DNA of 45,624 bases from JBBCJT01 sp037190665. GTDB taxonomy: Bacteria; Pseudomonadota; Alphaproteobacteria; Acetobacterales; Acetobacteraceae. The stretch is from contig JBBCJT010000056.1 in assembly GCA_037190665.1 (NCBI GenBank), forward strand, positions 1 to 45,624, read 5' to 3'. How positions within the stretch are numbered: the stretch's first letter is position 1; every line of letters begins with the position of its first letter. A program made the position numbers and the translations under genes. The notes under the pieces were generated by a model. The model worked only from the letters and a program-made list of their open reading frames with translations, was not told where the DNA came from and did no database searches. Below are positions 1-8,312 of this stretch, in pieces.

Positions 1-588
1 CCGACGCGCATGTTCGTCCCGCTCGACCGCATGGACGAGGCGAAGGCCGCGGCGAAGACGGCGGCGGAGAAGTTCAAGGTCGGCGACCCGACCTCGGAAG
101 CCACGCAGCTCGGCCCGGTGGTCAGCCAGGTGCAGTTCGACAAGATCCAGGCCCTGATCCAGTCCGGCATCGACGAGGGTGCGGAGCTGGTGACCGGCGG
201 CACCGGCCGGCCGGAAGGGTTGAACCGCGGCTACTACGTCCGGCCGACCGTGTTCGCGAACGTGCGGCCGGAGATGCGCATCTCGAAGGAGGAGATCTTC
301 GGGCCGGTGCTGTCGATCCTCGGCTACCGCGACGAGGCCGAGGTGGTGCAGCTCGCCAACGACACGGTCTACGGCCTCGCCGCCTACGTGCAGTCGGGCG
401 ATCTCGGGCACGCCCGCATGGTCGGCGCGCTGCTCCGCGCGGGCACCGTGCACATCAACTCCCCGGCGGGCGACCCCCGCTCGCCCTTCGGCGGCTACAA
501 GCAGTCGGGCAACGGGCGTGAGCGCGGCGTGTTCGGCATCGAGGAATTCCTCGAGACGAAGGCCGTGCTGGGCTACGAGGCGGCGTAA
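1..588 (+). CDS. Aldehyde dehydrogenase family protein, C-terminal part (5' truncated by window edge)
   Basis: This is the last 195 codons of an NAD(P)-dependent aldehyde dehydrogenase; the frame is open from base 1, so the true start lies outside the window. Family features seen are the EEIFGPVLS segment (about residues 97-105 here), which carries the conserved glutamate and FGP of the cofactor pocket, and the C-terminal SPFGGYKQSGNGRERG motif. The catalytic cysteine region is missing because it lies upstream. The protein would oxidise an aldehyde to the acid; the substrate cannot be told from this part. The stop is followed after 7 nt by a multi-hairpin repeat that separates it from the convergent PEP carboxylase-like gene. 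Confidence 0.93.
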   Translation, partial: PTRMFVPLDRMDEAKAAAKTAAEKFKVGDPTSEATQLGPVVSQVQFDKIQALIQSGIDEGAELVTGGTGRPEGLNRGYYVRPTVFANVRPEMRISKEEIFGPVLSILGYRDEAEVVQLANDTVYGLAAYVQSGDLGHARMVGALLRAGTVHINSPAGDPRSPFGGYKQSGNGRERGVFGIEEFLETKAVLGYEAA

Positions 589-595
589 GGCGCGC

Positions 596-827
596 GGGGC
601 GCTGCCCGCAACCCCGGGAGGGCTCCGCCCTCCACCCGGCAGGGGGCACGGCCCCCTGCACCCGCGATTCCTTAAGAAGGCTTTGAACGAACCGCTCGGC
701 AGACCCACCCCCCACAACGATTGTTGTGGGGGGTGGGTCTGCCGAGCGGTTTGGCCGAAGGCCCTCTGAGGGAAACCCGGGTCAAGGGGCCGGTGGCCCC
801 TTGCGGGGTGCAGGGGCAGAGCCCCTG
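596..827 (+). repeat. Multi-hairpin repeat, family A copy 1
   Basis: This 232-bp element fills the space between two convergent genes. It is a string of short perfect hairpins, for example GGAGGGC-TCC-GCCCTCC at 617-633 and CAGGGGC-AGA-GCCCCTG at 811-827, around a perfect 28-bp stem (691-718 with 723-750) capped by the loop GATT. Copies 2, 3 and 4 have the same order of parts, but several stems differ in sequence with both arms changed together. It could act as a two-way terminator or be a mobile REP-like element; no protein is encoded. Confidence 0.93.
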
Positions 828-843
828 CCTGAGCGTGCCGCGC

Positions 844-3642
844 CTACCCCAACGCTCCGATCCGGTGCGTGATCGCGGCACCCGTCTCGCGCACGAGATC
901 GAACATCCTCCGCATCGGCGCGAAGATCTGTTCGTGTTCCCGGCCGTAGGACATCCCCGCCCGCGGCGCCGCCGGCTCGTGGAAGTCGAGGCCCGCGGAA
1001 GGATCGGGCGCAGCCGGGAAGATGCGGCCGAGCAGGTCGAGCGCGGCGGCGATGTCCAACCGCACGATGCGCGCCAGCAGGTCCGCCCGCGTCGCACCGT
1101 GGCGCGGCGAGAAATCCGGAATGCGCGCGGCGAGGATCCAGATGCGATGGATCGCCGCCAGCCGCAGCGCGTGCAGCAACGCCAGTTCCGCATCCATGCG
1201 CGGCAGGTCCGGCCAGCAGGCGAGCAGCTTGAGCTGATCGCTCCGCAGCCGCCGGAACATCGCCTGGACCGAGGCGGACACGAGTAGCGTCTCCAGCGTT
1301 GACGCGATGGTCACCAGCGCGTCGCGCCGGCCCGGCCGCTGCGTCGCCGCCGCGCGGTCGAGCCAGGTGCCGGGATCGAGCGTGCCCGTCACCGCACGCA
1401 GCACGTCGAGATCGGACCCCGCCGCCGCGCCCTCCGCGAAGGCGAGCGCGCGGGCGAAGCGCGGCGACCGCCGGCGCAGGTCGGCGAACAGCTCCGGCGC
1501 GCGCGCCGCCGCCGTGCCCAGCCCGTGCAGCGTGTTCGCGAGGTAGCCGAGCTGTTGCAGGATGGCGTTGTTCGGGATCGCCCGCAGCTCGCGCGGGTGC
1601 GAGATCATCGCCGGCCCGCCCAGCCCCTCCGCCTGCCGCGCGGACGGGCGCGAGCCGGTCCTGTCGAGCAGCGCGGGACCGAACGTGCCCAGCAGCGCCG
1701 CATAGCCGCGATCCGCCACCAGCGCGGCCATGTTGTTGCGCGCGGTGGCGAAGAAATCGGCGGCGAAGTCGCTCTCGGCATAGATCGGATCGCCCGCTTC
1801 CTCGGTCGGCGAGAAAGCGTGCTCGGCGATGCGCGCGATGGAGGCGAGCGCGAGCGCGCCGGTGCCGAACAGCAGGTAGCCGTCGCCGCCCTGAAAGCTG
1901 CTCTCCTCCCGCACCCGGATGCCGGACTTCGCAAGCAGCAGCCGCGACGCGGCCGGCGCGAGATAGTCGAGCCGGTCGGCGAGGCTGCCGGGATGCGCGC
2001 CGCGGCCGATGCTCTCGCCATGCGTGTTGAACAGCACCAGCTCGACATCGGAGAGGCCGTGGCGGGCCATCAGCTCCGCCACGCGCAGCCGCAACCGCTC
2101 GATCAGGTAGCTTGCGGGAAGCTGGCCCACGTAGCGGCCGGAATCCGAGTAGCCGAACTGCAGGCACAGCCGCTTCTGCGCGTGCAGATAGGCGCGGAAG
2201 GCGGCACTGCGCAGCGCCTCATCCAGCACGCGCGGGCCGTTCTCCAGCGCCGCCTCGGTCTCGAACAGCGGCGAGATCTCGACGTGATCGCCGACACCGA
2301 ACAGCCGCGCCAGCCACAGCGCGGCGAGCAGCGTCGCACCCGTCTCCGTCTCGGCGACGAGGAAGCGCACGGGCTGGCTGCCATCCACGTGCTTCACGAT
2401 CTGCGCGATGGTCATCATCAGCCGCGCGGCGGAGGCCTGTTCGGCGAGCAGCGCACCGAAATCCACCGGGATCGGGTCCACCGCCTCCAGCGCGCCGTTC
2501 AGCGAGGCGAGCAGCGTGCGCCGCGCCGCCGGGTCCTCCGGGTCCTCGCTCAGCCCCAGCCGCTGGCGCAGCGCGTTGTGGAGCTGCGTGGCGTTCAGCC
2601 GCACATGCGTGTGCGCGAGCGCGAGGCCATGGCCGACAAGCCCCGCGCGCGTGACGCCGAGCGCGAGCCGCGCGCGGTCGTCCGCCGCGCCGGCAATCGC
2701 CTCCTCGAACAGCGGCAGCAGCGGCGCGGGCGAGGTCAGCGCGCGGTCGCGGCCTTCCACCAGCGCCTTCGCCAGCGCCTGCACCGCGACGGGATCGGGA
2801 TCACGCGGACAGGCGGCGAGCTGGGCGGCGACCTCGGCCTCCGCCGCGGCGATGCGCCGCGCGAGCGCGCTCTCCGGCACGACGGCGGTGACCTGCGCGC
2901 CGATGCGGACAAGCTGCAGCCGCTTCATCGCGAGCCGGTAGCGCAGCGTATCGTACCAGCCGATATCGGTGCGTCCGTCCGTGTCGTAGCCCACCCAGCT
3001 CGACAGGATCACCGGCGCGGGCATGAGCGTGTGCCAGCGGTCGGGCCATGCCTCCCGCGCGGCAGCGAGCAGGGCGGCGGCGAAGCGGTCGAGCGCATCG
3101 CGGCCATGGGCGATGGCGGCGTTCGCCTGGTCGAATTCCTCGTCGAGCGTCGGCGCGGTCGGCCGGTGCGACAGGCCGCGAACGTCCACCACCTCCCCCG
3201 TCGCGGCATGGGCGAGCGCCGCCCCGGTCGCGGCCGGCAGCGAGAAGGTCGGGTGCGCGGTGAACACCGCGGCGAAATGCGGGCGCGAGATCGCGTCGCG
3301 ATAGGCGGCGAAGGGCACGGGGCTGTCGTTTGGATCGGGGCGCAGCAGCCGCGCGGCGATGGCGGCCAGCGCGGCATCGTTGTGCGGCCCCACGCCGCCG
3401 ACATAGGCGGCGATGCGCCCCGCCCGCTGCCCGAACGCCTTTTCCTGCAGATGCGCGATCAGCCGGGCGAAATCCGCCTCGACCAGCGTGCCGTCATCCA
3501 GCCGCCGCTGGATGCTCAGCGCCACCGACAGGATCGGGTTGCCGAACGGGTCCTCCGTCGCGCGGGCGCGCGCGGCGTCGATCTGCGCCATCAGGGCGTG
3601 GGCCAGCGATGCGATAGGCGGCGATTCGAGTGGCCCGTGCAT
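844..3642 (-). CDS. Phosphoenolpyruvate carboxylase-like protein, divergent
   Basis: The 932-residue product has the length and order of motifs of PEP carboxylase, which makes oxaloacetate from PEP and bicarbonate. FTAHPT (catalytic His at 130), FGYSDS (near 496), ESIGRG (near 536) and LRAIP (near 684) are recognisable. However, residues normally invariant differ: GGDRDGNP reads GYDTDGRT, the Lys of GYSDSxKDAG is Arg in GYSDSGRYVG, and the FHGRGG loop reads FNTHGE, so its His and first Arg are gone. These are many coordinated changes in an intact full-length frame, which suggests a distinct subfamily rather than decay; activity is uncertain. The gene is convergent with the aldehyde dehydrogenase and divergent from the KPR-family gene. 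The ATG follows a weak GGGA. Confidence 0.85.
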   Translation of the reverse strand: MHGPLESPPIASLAHALMAQIDAARARATEDPFGNPILSVALSIQRRLDDGTLVEADFARLIAHLQEKAFGQRAGRIAAYVGGVGPHNDAALAAIAARLLRPDPNDSPVPFAAYRDAISRPHFAAVFTAHPTFSLPAATGAALAHAATGEVVDVRGLSHRPTAPTLDEEFDQANAAIAHGRDALDRFAAALLAAAREAWPDRWHTLMPAPVILSSWVGYDTDGRTDIGWYDTLRYRLAMKRLQLVRIGAQVTAVVPESALARRIAAAEAEVAAQLAACPRDPDPVAVQALAKALVEGRDRALTSPAPLLPLFEEAIAGAADDRARLALGVTRAGLVGHGLALAHTHVRLNATQLHNALRQRLGLSEDPEDPAARRTLLASLNGALEAVDPIPVDFGALLAEQASAARLMMTIAQIVKHVDGSQPVRFLVAETETGATLLAALWLARLFGVGDHVEISPLFETEAALENGPRVLDEALRSAAFRAYLHAQKRLCLQFGYSDSGRYVGQLPASYLIERLRLRVAELMARHGLSDVELVLFNTHGESIGRGAHPGSLADRLDYLAPAASRLLLAKSGIRVREESSFQGGDGYLLFGTGALALASIARIAEHAFSPTEEAGDPIYAESDFAADFFATARNNMAALVADRGYAALLGTFGPALLDRTGSRPSARQAEGLGGPAMISHPRELRAIPNNAILQQLGYLANTLHGLGTAAARAPELFADLRRRSPRFARALAFAEGAAAGSDLDVLRAVTGTLDPGTWLDRAAATQRPGRRDALVTIASTLETLLVSASVQAMFRRLRSDQLKLLACWPDLPRMDAELALLHALRLAAIHRIWILAARIPDFSPRHGATRADLLARIVRLDIAAALDLLGRIFPAAPDPSAGLDFHEPAAPRAGMSYGREHEQIFAPMRRMFDLVRETGAAITHRIGALG

Positions 3643-3672
3643 TTCCCATTACGACACCCGGGCATTTTGCGG

Positions 3673-3690
3673 CGCAACAAGTATGTTGCG
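3673..3690. promoter_or_regulatory. Inverted repeat in divergent promoter region
   Basis: CGCAACA-AGTA-TGTTGCG is a perfect 7-bp inverted repeat with a 4-nt centre in the 91-bp gap between the PEP carboxylase-like gene and the KPR-family gene, which are transcribed away from each other. Size and symmetry fit an operator for a dimeric repressor such as a GntR or TetR protein. No regulator gene is adjacent, so the partner is unknown. Confidence 0.5.
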
Positions 3691-3733
3691 GTGCGGCGTT
3701 GACGGCCCGGCCGCCTGCCCGGAGCATCGGGGC

Positions 3734-4750
3734 ATGGAACCAATCCTGATCTGGGGCGCGGGCGCGATCGGCGGCACGGTCGGCGCCTACCTCGTCCGCG
3801 CCGGGCGCGACGTGACCTTCGTCGATATCGAGGCGGAGCACGTGGCCGCCATCGCCGACCCCGCACGGGGCCTGTCCATCAGCGGCCCGGTGGACAGCTT
3901 CACCGTCACCGCCCCCGCCTTCACGCCCGACAAGGTCCAGGGCGTCTGGCGGCAGGTCTATCTGTGCGTGAAGGCGCATCACACGCGCGCGGCGGCCGAG
4001 GCGCTGAAGCCGCATCTCGCACCGGACGGCTATGTCGTCTCGCTGCAGAACGGGCTCTGCGAGGAGATCATCGCCGACGTCGTCGGCCGCGAGCGCGTGA
4101 TCGGCGCCTTCGTCAATTTCGGCGCCGACTGGCACGGGCCAGGCGACATCATGTTCGGCAACCGCGCCGCGGTGGTGCTGGGGGAGATGGACGGGCGCAT
4201 CACGCCGCGGCTGAAGGACCTGCACGAGACGCTGCGCGCGTTCGAGCCGGACGCCATCGTCACCGACGACATCTGCTCCTACCTCTGGGGCAAGCTCGGC
4301 TACGGCTCGATGCTGTTCGCGCAGGCGGTGGGCCAGAAGGGCATCGCGGACTGCCTCGCGCGACCTGAGTTGCTCGGCCTGTGGCGGCGGCTCGGCGCGG
4401 AGGTGATGGCGGTCGCGCGCGCCGAAGGCGTCACGCCGCGCGGCTTCAACGGCTTCGACCCGGCCGCCTTCACCGAGGGCGCGAGCGAGGCGGCGGCCAA
4501 GGCATCCGTCGATGCCATGGTCGCCTTCAATACCGGCAGCGCGAAGACCCATTCGGGCGTGTGGCGCGACCTCGCCGTGCGCAAGCGCCGCACGGAGGTG
4601 GATGCGCAGATCGCGCCCATCGCGGAGATCGGCGCGCGGCATGGGCTGCCCTGCCCCACCGTCCGCGCTCTGGTGGCGATGATCCATGAAGTGGAGGACG
4701 GCAAGCGAGCGATGACCGACAACAACCTGACGGAGCTGGCGCGCGCATGA
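3734..4750 (+). CDS. Ketopantoate reductase (ApbA/PanE) family oxidoreductase
   Basis: A 338-residue NAD(P)H-dependent dehydrogenase. The N-terminus carries the dinucleotide-binding motif GAGAIGG (residues 7-13), followed by a Rossmann fold with CVKAHHT, and the C-terminal helical half has the YLWGKLGYGSMLF segment that holds the family lysine. The family reduces 2-ketopantoate or related 2-oxo acids. The ATG at 3734 is preceded by GGAG at a suitable distance and begins directly with the Rossmann strand; an open frame extends further upstream but overlaps the opposite gene. It overlaps the next gene by ATGA, so the two are cotranslated. Pairing with an SDR and nearness to catabolic genes suggest a catabolic dehydrogenase rather than pantothenate synthesis. 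Confidence 0.85.
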   Translation: MEPILIWGAGAIGGTVGAYLVRAGRDVTFVDIEAEHVAAIADPARGLSISGPVDSFTVTAPAFTPDKVQGVWRQVYLCVKAHHTRAAAEALKPHLAPDGYVVSLQNGLCEEIIADVVGRERVIGAFVNFGADWHGPGDIMFGNRAAVVLGEMDGRITPRLKDLHETLRAFEPDAIVTDDICSYLWGKLGYGSMLFAQAVGQKGIADCLARPELLGLWRRLGAEVMAVARAEGVTPRGFNGFDPAAFTEGASEAAAKASVDAMVAFNTGSAKTHSGVWRDLAVRKRRTEVDAQIAPIAEIGARHGLPCPTVRALVAMIHEVEDGKRAMTDNNLTELARA

Positions 4751-5499
4751 ACATTCGTTTCGACGGCAAGAACGTCGCCGTCACCGGCGCCGGCCATGGC
4801 TTCGGCCGCGCCATCGCACGCGGCTTCGCCGCACTCGGCGCGCAGGTCCACGCGACCGACCTGTCGGCGCCCGAGCTTGCGGAGACCGCCGCGGGCACAT
4901 CCATTGCCACCGCGGCGGTGAACCTCGACGACCGCGCCGCCAGCGCGGCGTGGATCGCCGGCATCGAGGCGGCGCACGGCTCCGTCGCGGTGCTGGTGAA
5001 CAATGCCGGCGGCGTGCGCGGGCAGGTCGGCCGGCCGCTGGAGGAGATCACCGACGAGGAGTGGCACGCGATCTTCCGCGTCAACGTCGATGCGGCCTTC
5101 GTGCTGTCCCGCGCCGCCGTGCCGGGCATGAAGCGCGCGGGCGGCGGGCGGATCGTCAACATCAGCTCCGGGGCCGGGCTGCAGCCGAGTCTCACCGGCA
5201 TCCAGGCCTATGCCAGCGCGAAGCACGCGCTGGTGGGACTGACGCGGCAGCTCGCCCATGAGCTCGGCCGGTTCAACATCGCGGTGAACAGCGTCGCGCC
5301 CGGCTTCGTGCTGTCCAATCCGGCGACCGAACGGCAGTTCGAGGCATACGGAGAGGACGGCAAGCGCCAGCTCGTCCAGCGCATCGCCATGCGCCGCCTC
5401 GGCAAGCCGGAGGACATCGCGAACGCAGTGATGTTCTTCGCGTCGGACTATGCGGGATGGATCAGCGGACAGGTGCTGCAGGTGGACGGGGGGAAGTAG
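4747..5499 (+). CDS. Short-chain dehydrogenase/reductase (SDR)
   Basis: A 250-residue classical SDR. It shows the cofactor motif TGAGHGFG near residue 13, NNAG near 84, the catalytic Ser in NISSGAG and the YASAK motif (Tyr and Lys of the active site), and ends with GQVLQVDGGK typical of the family. It would oxidise or reduce an alcohol/ketone with NAD(P). The start ATG lies inside the stop of the preceding KPR-family gene (4-bp overlap), so the two form a bicistronic unit and probably act on the same substrate. The stop is followed within 1 nt by repeat A copy 2. Confidence 0.92.
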   Translation: MNIRFDGKNVAVTGAGHGFGRAIARGFAALGAQVHATDLSAPELAETAAGTSIATAAVNLDDRAASAAWIAGIEAAHGSVAVLVNNAGGVRGQVGRPLEEITDEEWHAIFRVNVDAAFVLSRAAVPGMKRAGGGRIVNISSGAGLQPSLTGIQAYASAKHALVGLTRQLAHELGRFNIAVNSVAPGFVLSNPATERQFEAYGEDGKRQLVQRIAMRRLGKPEDIANAVMFFASDYAGWISGQVLQVDGGK

Positions 5500-5500
5500 C

Positions 5501-5736
5501 GGGGCGCTGCCCCGAACCCCGGAAGGGGCTTTGCCCCTTCACCCCACCAGGGGGCACGGCCCCCTAGACCCGCGGTCCCTTAAGAAGACTTTGATCAGGT
5601 CGGTCGGCAAACCCCACCCCCGCAATGATTATTGCGGGGGTGGGGTCTGCCGACCGATTTGGCCGAAGGCCCTCTTGATGGAATCCCGGGTCAAGGGGCC
5701 GGTGGCCCCTTGCGGGGTGCAGGGGCAGCGCCCCTG
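5501..5736 (+). repeat. Multi-hairpin repeat, family A copy 2
   Basis: This is the clearest copy, with seven hairpins in order: 5501-5513 (loop GCT), 5522-5540 (TTT), 5549-5565 (ACG), the central stem 5601-5626/5631-5656 (loop GATT, one mismatch in 26 pairs), 5661-5671 (GAA), 5693-5711 (GGT) and 5720-5736 (AGC). It sits between the convergent SDR and amidase genes, 1 nt and 11 nt from their stop codons. Compared with copy 1, the second hairpin has GAAGGGGC/GCCCCTTC in place of GGAGGGC/GCCCTCC, so pairing is preserved while sequence changes. Confidence 0.95.
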
Positions 5737-5747
5737 CGTCGCCCGGT

Positions 5748-7148
5748 TCAGCCCGGCGTGACCACCTCCGCCGCCGGCGAGCCCTCCGCGATCACCTCGC
5801 CCGCCGCGAGGCACAGATCCTCGCGGAACCGCCCCGCGACCACCTGCACGCCCACCGGCGCGCGGCCGATCAGCCCCGTGGTCACCGCGAGGCCGGGCAG
5901 GCCGAGCGCGGGGATGGCGATCTGGGTGAGCTGCGCCTCGGCCAGCTTCGCGAACGCCTCGGTGCCCTTCTGGTCCGCCCCGTCCGCGAACGGCAGCATG
6001 CCCGAGACCGGGATCAGCGCCACCGGATAGCGTTCGAAGAACAGCAGCCAGTCCCGCAGCAGCGTGTTCTTGCGCGCGAGCGCGGCGGCGAAGCTGTCGA
6101 GCGTGATCGCGTCCGTCTTCCACAACTCGCGCATGGCGGCGAGCACGGCATCCGCGCCCGGATCGCGTTCCTTCGCGGCCGAGGGGAAATACGCGGCATA
6201 GGGATCGGCGATCCACAGCATCTCGTCGATCTCCGCCGCCGGGCGCAGCGCGGGGGTGGCGACCTCTTCAACCTCCCAGCCCGCCGCCGTCAACTTCGCG
6301 GCCGCCGCGCGCAATGCGGCCTCGACCTCCGGCACCACCTCCATCCCGTCCGGCCGCACGCACAGCGCGGCGCGCTTGGGTGCGGGCGGGCCTTCCAGCG
6401 GCACGGGCACCCACCACGGGTCGCGCACGTCCCGCGCGCTCATCGCCGCGAGTGCGAGGCGGATGTCGCCGATGGTCCGCGCGAGCGGGCCGGACACCGC
6501 CATCATCTGTGGCCCGACGCTGCGTTCCGCGCCGGAGGCGTTCCAGGCCGGGATGCGCCCCGTCGTCGGCCGCAGCCCGTGCACGCCGCAGGCATAGGCC
6601 GGGTAGCGGATCGACCCGGCGATGTCGGTGCCGTGGCCGATGGCCCCGATCCCTGCGGCCGTCGCCGCACCCGCGCCGCCCGAGGATCCGCCCGGCGTCA
6701 GCGACGGGTCGCGCGGATTCTTCGTCGGCCCGTGCAGCGAATTGTCGGTGAACCAGCGCAGCGAGAAGGCGGGCGTGTTGGTGCGGCCCAGCAGCACCGC
6801 CCCGGCGCGGCGGAAGTTCGCCACCACCGGGCTGTCCTGCTTCGCGATCAGGTCCTTCTGCAACCGGATCCCGTTGGTGGTCGCGTAGCCTTCCTGATCG
6901 ACATTCACCTTGATGGTGACCGGCACGCCGGCGAGCAGGCCGGGGTCCTCGCCGCGCGCGATGGCAGCATCCACCGCGTTGGCCTGCGCCAGCACTTCCT
7001 CCGGCCGGTGCTCGACCACGGCGTTGATCGCGGGGTTCACCGCATCGAGCCGGGCCAGCGCGGCGCGCGCCACCTCGACCGCCGATACGTCCTTCGCCTT
7101 CACCCGTCGCGCGGTCTCTTCCGCGGTCAGGGCATGGAGGTCTGTCAC
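5748..7148 (-). CDS. Amidase (amidase signature family)
   Basis: A 466-residue amidase-signature enzyme that hydrolyses an amide to acid and ammonia. The Ser-cisSer-Lys triad is visible: Lys80 in VPVTIKVN, the GGSSGG block around residues 153-158, and the nucleophile Ser179 in DIAGSIR. The GTG start at 7148 was chosen because it overlaps the stop of the preceding acyl-CoA dehydrogenase by GTGA, has GGAG upstream, and begins the family's N-terminal helix; the frame is open further but overlaps the dehydrogenase. It is the last gene of a four-gene operon (10127 down to 5748) with two acyl-CoA dehydrogenases and an enoyl-CoA hydratase, so its substrate may be an acid amide fed into beta-oxidation-like steps. 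Confidence 0.92.
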   Translation of the reverse strand: MTDLHALTAEETARRVKAKDVSAVEVARAALARLDAVNPAINAVVEHRPEEVLAQANAVDAAIARGEDPGLLAGVPVTIKVNVDQEGYATTNGIRLQKDLIAKQDSPVVANFRRAGAVLLGRTNTPAFSLRWFTDNSLHGPTKNPRDPSLTPGGSSGGAGAATAAGIGAIGHGTDIAGSIRYPAYACGVHGLRPTTGRIPAWNASGAERSVGPQMMAVSGPLARTIGDIRLALAAMSARDVRDPWWVPVPLEGPPAPKRAALCVRPDGMEVVPEVEAALRAAAAKLTAAGWEVEEVATPALRPAAEIDEMLWIADPYAAYFPSAAKERDPGADAVLAAMRELWKTDAITLDSFAAALARKNTLLRDWLLFFERYPVALIPVSGMLPFADGADQKGTEAFAKLAEAQLTQIAIPALGLPGLAVTTGLIGRAPVGVQVVAGRFREDLCLAAGEVIAEGSPAAEVVTPG

Positions 7149-8308
7149 CCGGGCAGCTCCAGCACGTTCTTCGCGATGATGTTGCGCTGAATTTCGTTCG
7201 ATCCGCCATAGATGGTCGTCGGCCGCGCCTGCAGGAACAGCCCGGCCGGATGCAGCTCGCGGTTGCCTTCCATCGGATCGAGCAGGCCCGCGTTCTCGCC
7301 CGCGATCGCCAGCATCTCGTCGGTGATGCGCTGGTACAGCTCGGACTGGAACAGCTTCAGCATCGACACGTCCGGCCCCAGCGTGCCGCCGCCGCGCAGC
7401 ACGTCGACGAAGCGGGCATAGAGCGCGCCGAGATCGGCGAGGTCCATGCGCAGCCGCGCGTAGCGGTCCATGAAGTCCGGATCGTCCGCGACACCCATCC
7501 GCTCGGCGAGCTGCCGCAGCCGCGCCAGCGCGAAGGAGGACTGCTTGGGCGAGCCGAGGAAGATCCGCTCGAACCCCAGCAGCGCCTTGGCGTAGGTCCA
7601 GCCCTTGTTGGGCTCGCCGACGAGATACTTCCGCGGCACGCGCACGTTGTCGAAGAAGACCTCGGCGAACTCGTCGTGCATGTCGATGTTGATGATCGGC
7701 CGCACGGTGATGCCGGGCAGGTCCATCGGCACCAGCAGGAAGGAGATGCCTTCCTGCTTCTTGCCGGTCCTGTCGGTGCGGACGAGCAGGAAGATCCAGT
7801 TCGCGTCCGTCCCCAGCGTGGTCCAGGTCTTCTGCCCGTTGACCACGTATTCCTCGCCGTCCAGCACCGCCTCGCAGCGCAATGAGGCAAGGTCCGATCC
7901 CGCGTTGGGCTCGCTGTAGCCCTGGCACCAGATGTGCTCGCCCGACAGGATCTTCGGCAGGAAGTGCTCCTTCTGCTCCTGGCTGCCGAAGCGCGTCAGC
8001 AGCGGGCCGAGCATGGTGATGCCCATGTCGTTCAGCCGCGCGCAGCCGTGTCGCTCGAACTCCTCGATCATGGCGATCTGCTTGGCGGGCGCGAGGCCGA
8101 GGCCGCCGTATTCCCGCGGCCAGCCGGGCGCGAGCCAGCCCGCTTCGGTCAGCTTCATGTACCAGACGCGGTTCTCGCTCAGGTGCAGCCGCTTCGGCGG
8201 GTTGCGCAGCTCCGGCGGGTAGTTCTCCGCGAGGAAGCGGCGGACGACGGCGCGGAATTCGGCCTCGTCCATCGCGTCGAGCTGCTCGGGGGGCGGCGGC
8301 TTCTCCAT
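7145..8308 (-). CDS. Acyl-CoA dehydrogenase, large subunit type
   Basis: A 387-residue flavoprotein of the acyl-CoA dehydrogenase family. It shows GYSEPNAGSDLASLR (FAD/substrate segment), NGQKTWTT, the mid beta-domain with INIDMHDEFAEVFFDNVRVP, and C-terminal TTIYGGSNEIQRNIIAKNVL. It would introduce a double bond into an acyl-CoA using FAD. The start at 8308 is preceded by GGAG and gives the usual N-terminus; an open extension upstream overlaps the hydratase gene. It lies 4 nt after the enoyl-CoA hydratase and overlaps the amidase start by 4 nt. Two different ACAD-family genes in one operon are common in steroid, aromatic or branched acid degradation, where they often form heteromeric enzymes. 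Confidence 0.93.
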   Translation of the reverse strand: MEKPPPPEQLDAMDEAEFRAVVRRFLAENYPPELRNPPKRLHLSENRVWYMKLTEAGWLAPGWPREYGGLGLAPAKQIAMIEEFERHGCARLNDMGITMLGPLLTRFGSQEQKEHFLPKILSGEHIWCQGYSEPNAGSDLASLRCEAVLDGEEYVVNGQKTWTTLGTDANWIFLLVRTDRTGKKQEGISFLLVPMDLPGITVRPIINIDMHDEFAEVFFDNVRVPRKYLVGEPNKGWTYAKALLGFERIFLGSPKQSSFALARLRQLAERMGVADDPDFMDRYARLRMDLADLGALYARFVDVLRGGGTLGPDVSMLKLFQSELYQRITDEMLAIAGENAGLLDPMEGNRELHPAGLFLQARPTTIYGGSNEIQRNIIAKNVLELPG

Positions 8309-8312
8309 CGCG

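Noticed and set aside
596..827. The repeated hairpins as a CRISPR array
   Set aside because: Copies are far apart single elements without regular spacers, and there are no cas genes.
1525..3702. A 725-codon open frame opposite the PEP carboxylase-like gene
   Set aside because: Low-complexity Arg/Gln/His-rich translation, no ribosome site, fully antisense to a recognisable gene.
3734..4750. Naming this gene panE
   Set aside because: The fold and motifs fit the ketopantoate reductase family, but cotranslation with an SDR and the catabolic surroundings do not support a pantothenate role.
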